Shown in pieces: positions 6,341 to 10,398 of a DNA stretch of 10,398 bases; position 1 is the stretch's first letter; every line of letters begins with the position of its first letter. The position numbers and the translations under genes are program-made. A model generated the notes under the pieces. The model ran no database searches. It saw nothing but the letters and a program-made list of their open reading frames with translations, and had not been told where the DNA came from. Source of the DNA: CAYFIW01 sp964343265 (GTDB taxonomy: Bacteria > Chloroflexota > Dehalococcoidia > Lucifugimonadales > UBA826); the NCBI GenBank assembly GCA_964343265.1, contig CAYFIW010000048.1, positions 1 to 10,398 on the forward strand, given 5' to 3'.

Positions 6341-7045
6341 AGAGGGCAGGGCGCCGATGAGGCACGATTGTTTAGTTCAGAAGGAGCTTCGGTTGTTATC
6401 GGGGATATATTGGATGAAGACGGTATCAAGGTTGAGTCCGAAATAAATGAAACTGGTGGCCGGGCAACCTATGTTCATTTGGATGTAACCAGCGAGGTTG
6501 ATTGGGAGAACGCGATAGATACAGCTACTTCAAAGTACGGCATTCTAAATATTCTTGTGAATAATGCCGGGATATTAATAATGAAAGGACTTGAAGATAC
6601 CTCCTCCTCTGAATGGGACACGATACAAGATGTTAATTCCAAGGGGGTATTCCTGGGAACTAAATATGCGATTCCTGCCATGAGAGAATCAGGTGGAGGC
6701 TCCATAATAAACATATCTTCTGTAGCGGGATTAATCGGTTCAAGGTATACGGCATATGGCGCCAGTAAGGGTGCTGTCAGATTGCTGACCAAGTCTACAG
6801 CGATTGAATACGGTCCTGTAGGTATCAGGTGCAATTCTGTACACCCTGGAATAATTGCTACTGATATGACAAAAAAGATGCTAACTACAGATGATGATGT
6901 GCAATACCAAATAGACAGGACTCCTCTTGAATATATAGCTAATGCTCGGGACGTATCATACGGGGTTCTATTTCTTGCATCAGATGAATCAAGGTATGTG
7001 ACTGGATCCGAACTGGTTATTGATGGTGGAATCACAGCGAAATAG
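6341..7045 (+). CDS. Short-chain dehydrogenase/reductase (SDR), N-terminus missing
   Basis: A classical SDR oxidoreductase with 234 visible residues. The family is usually about 250 aa, so only about 15-20 residues (first strand and start of the TGGxxGxG nucleotide loop) are lost in the gap; the fragment opens with the loop's end, RGQG. Visible motifs, numbered in the fragment, are an acidic residue ending the second strand (VVIGD22, favouring NAD over NADP), HLDVT (46-50), NNAG (74-77), the active-site Asn99, the catalytic Ser in NISS (124-127), Y139-x-x-x-K143, and HPGIIATDM (168-176). The end LVIDGGITAK is typical of the FabG/3-alpha,20-beta-HSD-like subgroup. The substrate is probably a hydroxy/keto compound and is not predictable. 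Downstream genes follow at 9 and 33 nt, so it is probably the first visible gene of an operon. Confidence 0.88.
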   Translation, partial: RGQGADEARLFSSEGASVVIGDILDEDGIKVESEINETGGRATYVHLDVTSEVDWENAIDTATSKYGILNILVNNAGILIMKGLEDTSSSEWDTIQDVNSKGVFLGTKYAIPAMRESGGGSIINISSVAGLIGSRYTAYGASKGAVRLLTKSTAIEYGPVGIRCNSVHPGIIATDMTKKMLTTDDDVQYQIDRTPLEYIANARDVSYGVLFLASDESRYVTGSELVIDGGITAK

Positions 7046-7054
7046 AGGTTGTAG

Positions 7055-7873
7055 TTGAGATCTGCAAAACATAAATATTCTTTACTGCTGATTCTTTCAA
7101 TAGTGATATTTGGATCTGTGTTCTGCACAAATTCTGAAATAGCTGTTGAAAATCAAATAGTTATTGAAACAGCGGTGGTTCCATATCCCACATATACTCC
7201 GCAACCTACCTACACTCCTTATCCCACCTACACTCCTGTACCTAGACCTAAGCCTCAGGTAAGAATTAAAGCTGTGCAAGAAACTGCTACTCCCGTTAAT
7301 TTTTCTGATGCAAAAACTGATGACGCTGCTGAGTTCAGCGCTTACAAAGATCCTGATTTTTATTTGAATGTCGAGGTAGATATAGAAGGATGGCCTTTGC
7401 CATATATTCAGGACAAATATGATCCTGCTGTCGGGTTGGTTGCCCCTGAAATAAGAGGTAAATTACTTGACGGGTCCGAGATACAGATAGGAGGCGAAGG
7501 AGAGACCACTCTTGTTATGATTTTGGCTCACTGGTGTCCTCACTGCCGAAATGAAGTCAGGGAGTTGTCCACCTATCTGAATGAGCAGGGATTACCAGAG
7601 ACCCTACGTCTGGTTTCAGTAGCAACTATTATTGATGAAAAAAGGGCAAATTACCCACCGCATGAGTGGTTTGAACAGGAGAACTGGCCAGTACCTGTTC
7701 TTGTTGATGATGCTGAATCTAAAATAGCAAATGTGTTTGGGGTAACCTCCTTTCCATATTTTGTTGTTATTGACAGTAGAGGATACGTTGCTTTACGAAT
7801 GCCAGGCAGGATTGGACCAGATATGCTTGAGAGGTTGGTGGAAGCTCTTTCGGATGAAAAATCTCGAAGTTAA
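7055..7873 (+). CDS. Membrane-tethered thioredoxin-like (TlpA/redoxin-type) protein
   Basis: An exported thiol-disulfide protein (272 aa). A basic n-region (MRSAKHKYS) and hydrophobic core (9-23) end at Cys24 in GSVFC, an imperfect lipobox (Phe at -1), so it is either a lipoprotein or anchored by an uncleaved helix. Residues 42-67 form a Pro/Tyr/Thr stalk built on PTYTP repeats. After a variable spacer, a TlpA/redoxin-like domain (~125-265) carries APEIRGKLLDG (130-140), the active site W160-CPHC (161-164) and the cis-Pro loop TSFPY (Pro234). WCPHC supports disulfide exchange outside the membrane, as in cytochrome-c maturation or oxidative-folding partners. No cytochrome or Dsb genes are adjacent, so the partner is unknown. 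I chose TTG at 7055 because AGAGG (7044-7048) lies 6 nt upstream, overlapping the SDR stop codon, and because it supplies the basic n-region. Confidence 0.8.
   Translation: MRSAKHKYSLLLILSIVIFGSVFCTNSEIAVENQIVIETAVVPYPTYTPQPTYTPYPTYTPVPRPKPQVRIKAVQETATPVNFSDAKTDDAAEFSAYKDPDFYLNVEVDIEGWPLPYIQDKYDPAVGLVAPEIRGKLLDGSEIQIGGEGETTLVMILAHWCPHCRNEVRELSTYLNEQGLPETLRLVSVATIIDEKRANYPPHEWFEQENWPVPVLVDDAESKIANVFGVTSFPYFVVIDSRGYVALRMPGRIGPDMLERLVEALSDEKSRS
7181..7255 (+). repeat. Short tandem repeat encoding the PTYTP stalk
   Basis: Three successive hexapeptide-like units (YPTYTP, QPTYTP, YPTYTP) followed by VPRPKP form a Pro-rich, probably extended stalk between the membrane anchor and the thioredoxin domain. 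The DNA units differ in codon choice, so this is an old repeat rather than a recent slippage tract. Such linkers are frequent in exported Chloroflexota proteins, which is general recollection rather than a search result. Confidence 0.7.
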
Positions 7874-7906
7874 GTCGGGTTAACTACAAAATTTATGGAG
7901 TTGTAA

Positions 7907-9088
7907 ATGGGTGTTTCAAATAAGATTCGTAACTTTATGGAGCAGGGGTCGTGGATACGTAAGATGTTTGAGGAAGGGATTGCTTTAAAGCAGGAACATG
8001 GAGAAAAAAATGTTTTTGATCTCTCCCTGGGAAATCCCGTAATTGACCCGCCAGAAGAATTCTTTGCTGAGCTAAGAAAAATAGTGGACTCCCCGACAAA
8101 AGGAATGCATAGATATATGCCTAATGCGGGTCTCCAGGAAACCAGGTTAGCTGTTGCAAATCAATTGATAACTGAGACAGGTTTAGAATTCGGAGCCGGG
8201 GATGTTGTAATGACATGCGGTGCAGGAGGAGCACTCAATGTCATGATGAGAACTTTGATGGATCCTGGCGATGAATTTGTTATTTTCTCACCTTTTTTTG
8301 TTGAATATCATTTCTATGCCGACAACCATAGCGGTTCTTGTAAAGTAGTTCCTCCGGATGAGAAATTCTTGCCTGATATGGAAGCGTTTCGGAAAACAAT
8401 TACCGACAAAACCAGAGGGGTACTAATAAATTCACCTAATAATCCCACCGGGGTTTTATACAATTCTGATGTGTTGAGTGAACTGTCGGAAATAATAAGA
8501 GAAAAAGAGAAGGAATTCGGTACAGAAATATATCTCGTTAGTGACGAGCCATATAGAAAACTTATTTTCGACGACCTTGAATATCCTCATATATTCGATT
8601 TTCACAAAAGGAGTATTGTTGCAACTTCACACTCCAAGGATTTGGCCTTACCCGGGGAACGTATAGGCTATCTCGCTGTACATCCTTCTTGTCCGGGAAA
8701 GGAAGAGCTTATCGATGGATTAGTGTTCTCTAATCGAATTCTTGGATTTGTTAACGCGCCTGCCTTAATACAACACATAGTTTCTTCGCTGCAGGATGTT
8801 ACCGTGGATGTAAATATCTACAAGGAGAAAAGAGATTTTTTGTATAAAGAGCTTGTAGAGATGGGTTACGAGGTCGTGAAGCCGGATGGAGCTTTCTATA
8901 TGTTCCCAAAGTCTCCTATAGAGGACGATGTGGCATTTGTTGACCTTTTGAAGCAACAACTTGTTTTGGCTGTGCCGGGTGCAGGATTTGGATACCCTGG
9001 ACATTTTAGGATTTCCTATTGTCTAGAAGACGAAACAATTGCAGGTGCTCTCCCTGGCCTGCGTGCGGCCATAGCCCAGGCGAGGTAG
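7907..9088 (+). CDS. Class I/II PLP-dependent aminotransferase
   Basis: A fold-type I aminotransferase (393 aa, normal family length) that moves an amino group between an amino acid and a 2-oxo acid in the cytosol. Visible residues are Tyr70 (HRYMPNAG), the cofactor-phosphate region CGAGGAL (104-110), Asn179 in SPNNPTG, Asp213 and Tyr216 in SDEPY, the Schiff-base Lys244 in SHSKDLALPGERIGY (with Arg252), and Arg368 in GHFRIS, which should bind the substrate carboxylate. This is the complete catalytic set of the aspartate-aminotransferase-like superfamily. Substrate (aspartate, aromatic, alanine or other) cannot be fixed by eye. The ATG has GGAG (7897-7900) at 6-nt spacing. It follows the thioredoxin-like gene by 33 nt and is probably co-transcribed with it. 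Confidence 0.9.
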   Translation: MGVSNKIRNFMEQGSWIRKMFEEGIALKQEHGEKNVFDLSLGNPVIDPPEEFFAELRKIVDSPTKGMHRYMPNAGLQETRLAVANQLITETGLEFGAGDVVMTCGAGGALNVMMRTLMDPGDEFVIFSPFFVEYHFYADNHSGSCKVVPPDEKFLPDMEAFRKTITDKTRGVLINSPNNPTGVLYNSDVLSELSEIIREKEKEFGTEIYLVSDEPYRKLIFDDLEYPHIFDFHKRSIVATSHSKDLALPGERIGYLAVHPSCPGKEELIDGLVFSNRILGFVNAPALIQHIVSSLQDVTVDVNIYKEKRDFLYKELVEMGYEVVKPDGAFYMFPKSPIEDDVAFVDLLKQQLVLAVPGAGFGYPGHFRISYCLEDETIAGALPGLRAAIAQAR

Positions 9089-9090
9089 AT

Positions 9091-10200
9091 TTATAATTCA
9101 GGTGGATTATCCTTTAGGCCAAAACCTGTAATTGGTATGAGCACAGAATCACTCTTTTGAATGATTTTCGTGTCTATAAGCTTCTCAGTACCTGCAAAGG
9201 CCGCTGCAGATGTGGGTTCTATATAGAGGCCTTCCTTGTTGGCCAGTAGGAGTTGCCATTTTTTTATTTCGTTTTCTGACACAGACATGGATGTTCCAGT
9301 CGATGATTTGAGCACTCTGGTTACTTGTTTAAGCCTGGGAGGTGACCCGACAGCAATGCCTCCAGCGATTGTAGGCTTAACGTCATCAGATCCCCATTTT
9401 TTTCCTGAGGCTGCCGATACTATCGGCATTACAGATTGAGCCTGTATACAGTGCAACTTTGGTATTTGATTGATGTGTCCTTGTTTTTTTAATTCTGAGA
9501 AACCTTTCCATGCCCCAAGAAATAGAGATCCATTTCCTACAGGGATTACTATGTGATCAGGTAAATTACCATTCATGTCTCTGTATATCTCATGGGCGAA
9601 CAGTTTCGTTCCCTCAATGAAGAAAGGGCTTAAATTGTGTGACGCGTATGGGATGGAATTTGAAGTTGCGTACAAGATTGCTGCTTTTGTTGAGTCATCT
9701 CTTGCGCCTTCTATAAGATGGGTCTGTGCTCCATAAACTGCTATTTGATCAAGTTTCGGCTTTGGTGCCGTAGATGGGGCGAATATGTGGGCCTTGATGC
9801 CTGCTCTTGCCGAATATGCGGAAATTGACGCCCCTGCATTTCCGGATGAATCTTCCACGATTTCAGATACATTCATGTCTTTCAAGGCAGAAATCATAAT
9901 CGCACTACCTCTGTCCTTGAAGGAGCCCGTTGGGTTCATAAATTCCATTTTGGAATGAATTTGTCCACCTACTAAGTTACCTATGTTTCTGAGCTCCACA
10001 ATGGGAGTATTTCCTTCTCCTAAACTCAGATAATTTGTCCGCTCTGAAATAGGAAGGTAGGTTTTGTTTCCATTCCACTGTAAAAGGTCTGCATCAATGT
10101 ATTTGATGTCCATTGGTGCTCCACAATTTTTGCAATTAACCAACGTCGAGGAAGGTTCAAATTCCTTAGGACATTCTGAGCAAGAAAATACGTATTTCAA
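9091..10200 (-). CDS. thrC: Threonine synthase-like PLP enzyme with N-terminal zinc ribbon
   Basis: Predicted to convert O-phosphohomoserine to threonine, or to act in a related fold-type II beta-replacement/dehydratase reaction (369 aa). The N-terminus has a CxxC...CxxC zinc-ribbon-like module (Cys7, 10, 23, 26), common in the short archaeal/Thermus-type threonine synthases. Then come LGEGNTP (60-66), the PLP lysine Lys95 in NPTGSFKDRG, SSGNAG (118-123), the cofactor-phosphate loop GNGS (222-225), EPTSAAA (328-334) and TG at 358-359. The start is TTG (10198-10200): the next in-frame Met is residue 30 and would delete the ribbon, while AGGGAGAG (10211-10218) lies 10 nt upstream. The end is only 2 bp from the convergent aminotransferase stop. 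Threonine dehydratase is an alternative activity, but the ribbon and GEGNTP motif favour threonine synthase. Confidence 0.87.
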   Translation of the reverse strand: MKYVFSCSECPKEFEPSSTLVNCKNCGAPMDIKYIDADLLQWNGNKTYLPISERTNYLSLGEGNTPIVELRNIGNLVGGQIHSKMEFMNPTGSFKDRGSAIMISALKDMNVSEIVEDSSGNAGASISAYSARAGIKAHIFAPSTAPKPKLDQIAVYGAQTHLIEGARDDSTKAAILYATSNSIPYASHNLSPFFIEGTKLFAHEIYRDMNGNLPDHIVIPVGNGSLFLGAWKGFSELKKQGHINQIPKLHCIQAQSVMPIVSAASGKKWGSDDVKPTIAGGIAVGSPPRLKQVTRVLKSSTGTSMSVSENEIKKWQLLLANKEGLYIEPTSAAAFAGTEKLIDTKIIQKSDSVLIPITGFGLKDNPPEL

Positions 10201-10210
10201 TACGGTGGCA

Positions 10211-10218
10211 CTCTCCCT
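10211..10218 (-). promoter_or_regulatory. Ribosome binding site fixing the TTG start of the threonine synthase gene
   Basis: AGGGAGAG on the minus strand, 10 nt before the TTG at 10198-10200. It supports this non-ATG start, which keeps the Cys-rich module intact. Confidence 0.6.
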
Positions 10219-10235
10219 AGTTTGGCAAATTTGTG

Positions 10236-10249
10236 ATGGTGATCATCAT
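10236..10249. promoter_or_regulatory. Near-palindrome upstream of threonine synthase
   Basis: A 14-bp near-perfect dyad centred on TGATCA, with a single non-complementary pair (10239/10246), sits 36 nt upstream of the threonine synthase start. Its position suits a repressor operator, but no regulator gene is adjacent and the match may be chance. Confidence 0.25.
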
Positions 10250-10398
10250 AACAATCTTACAGGAGGACTGACTATCAACATGTATAGTTCTGCTTCATTT
10301 GATTCTGGTAGTTTTAATTCATATTTCTGATTTTGCCTCAAAAGTCTGATAATATTTTCCGGATGTGCGATTCACAAAATATAGTTCCTGATTCTGAT

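Noticed and set aside
6475..7128. 217-codon minus-strand frame
   Set aside because: It is fully antisense to the SDR, whose catalytic motifs are intact; the frame shows no recognisable domain.
185..10398. A defence, mobile or biosynthetic gene system
   Set aside because: No nuclease, integrase, transposase, toxin, helicase or assembly-line enzyme is recognisable. The genes are ordinary metabolic, transport and surface families.

Overview
The window reads as bacterial chromosome from an environmental, probably metagenome-assembled genome. It is moderately AT-rich and interrupted by one 100-N scaffold gap (6241-6340). There are no phage, transposon, CRISPR or toxin-antitoxin genes. Tyr/Pro/Thr-rich 'PTYTP' linkers, a secreted lactonase-propeller/FN3 protein, TTG starts and an acyl-CoA-dehydrogenase/hydrolase pair would fit a marine Chloroflexota lineage such as SAR202. 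That placement is inference: no rRNA is present, and only the 3' end of tmRNA could serve as a phylogenetic marker.

Layout: (i) 1-166, the 3' end of ssrA (tmRNA) with its own intrinsic terminator. (ii) 185-2174, a minus-strand pair encoding a Cys-nucleophile alpha/beta hydrolase and then an acyl-CoA-dehydrogenase-like flavoprotein, probably one transcript. (iii) 2175-2613, an AT-rich divergent control region. (iv) 2614-5277, a large exported protein: signal peptide, seven-bladed propeller, four FN3 domains in exact 270-bp register, a PKD-like domain and a C-terminal membrane/sorting tail. (v) 5327-6240, minus strand, an EamA/DMT transporter split into two one-domain ORFs that overlap by ATGA; the first runs into the gap. 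(vi) 6341-9088, plus strand, a compact row of a 5'-truncated SDR dehydrogenase, a membrane-tethered thioredoxin-like protein and a class I/II aminotransferase. (vii) 9091-10200, minus strand, a threonine-synthase-like enzyme convergent with the aminotransferase and only 2 bp from it. (viii) 10201-10398, the upstream region of that gene.

The window is mainly metabolic (acyl/carbonyl oxidoreduction, amino-acid transamination, threonine synthesis, metabolite transport) plus one surface protein. I found no convincing undescribed multi-gene system. The points most worth a second look are the split transporter with an A5 run at the junction, the mosaic near-identical FN3 DNA repeats, the acyl-CoA-dehydrogenase homologue without a C-terminal catalytic Glu motif, and the redox protein with a PTYTP stalk.
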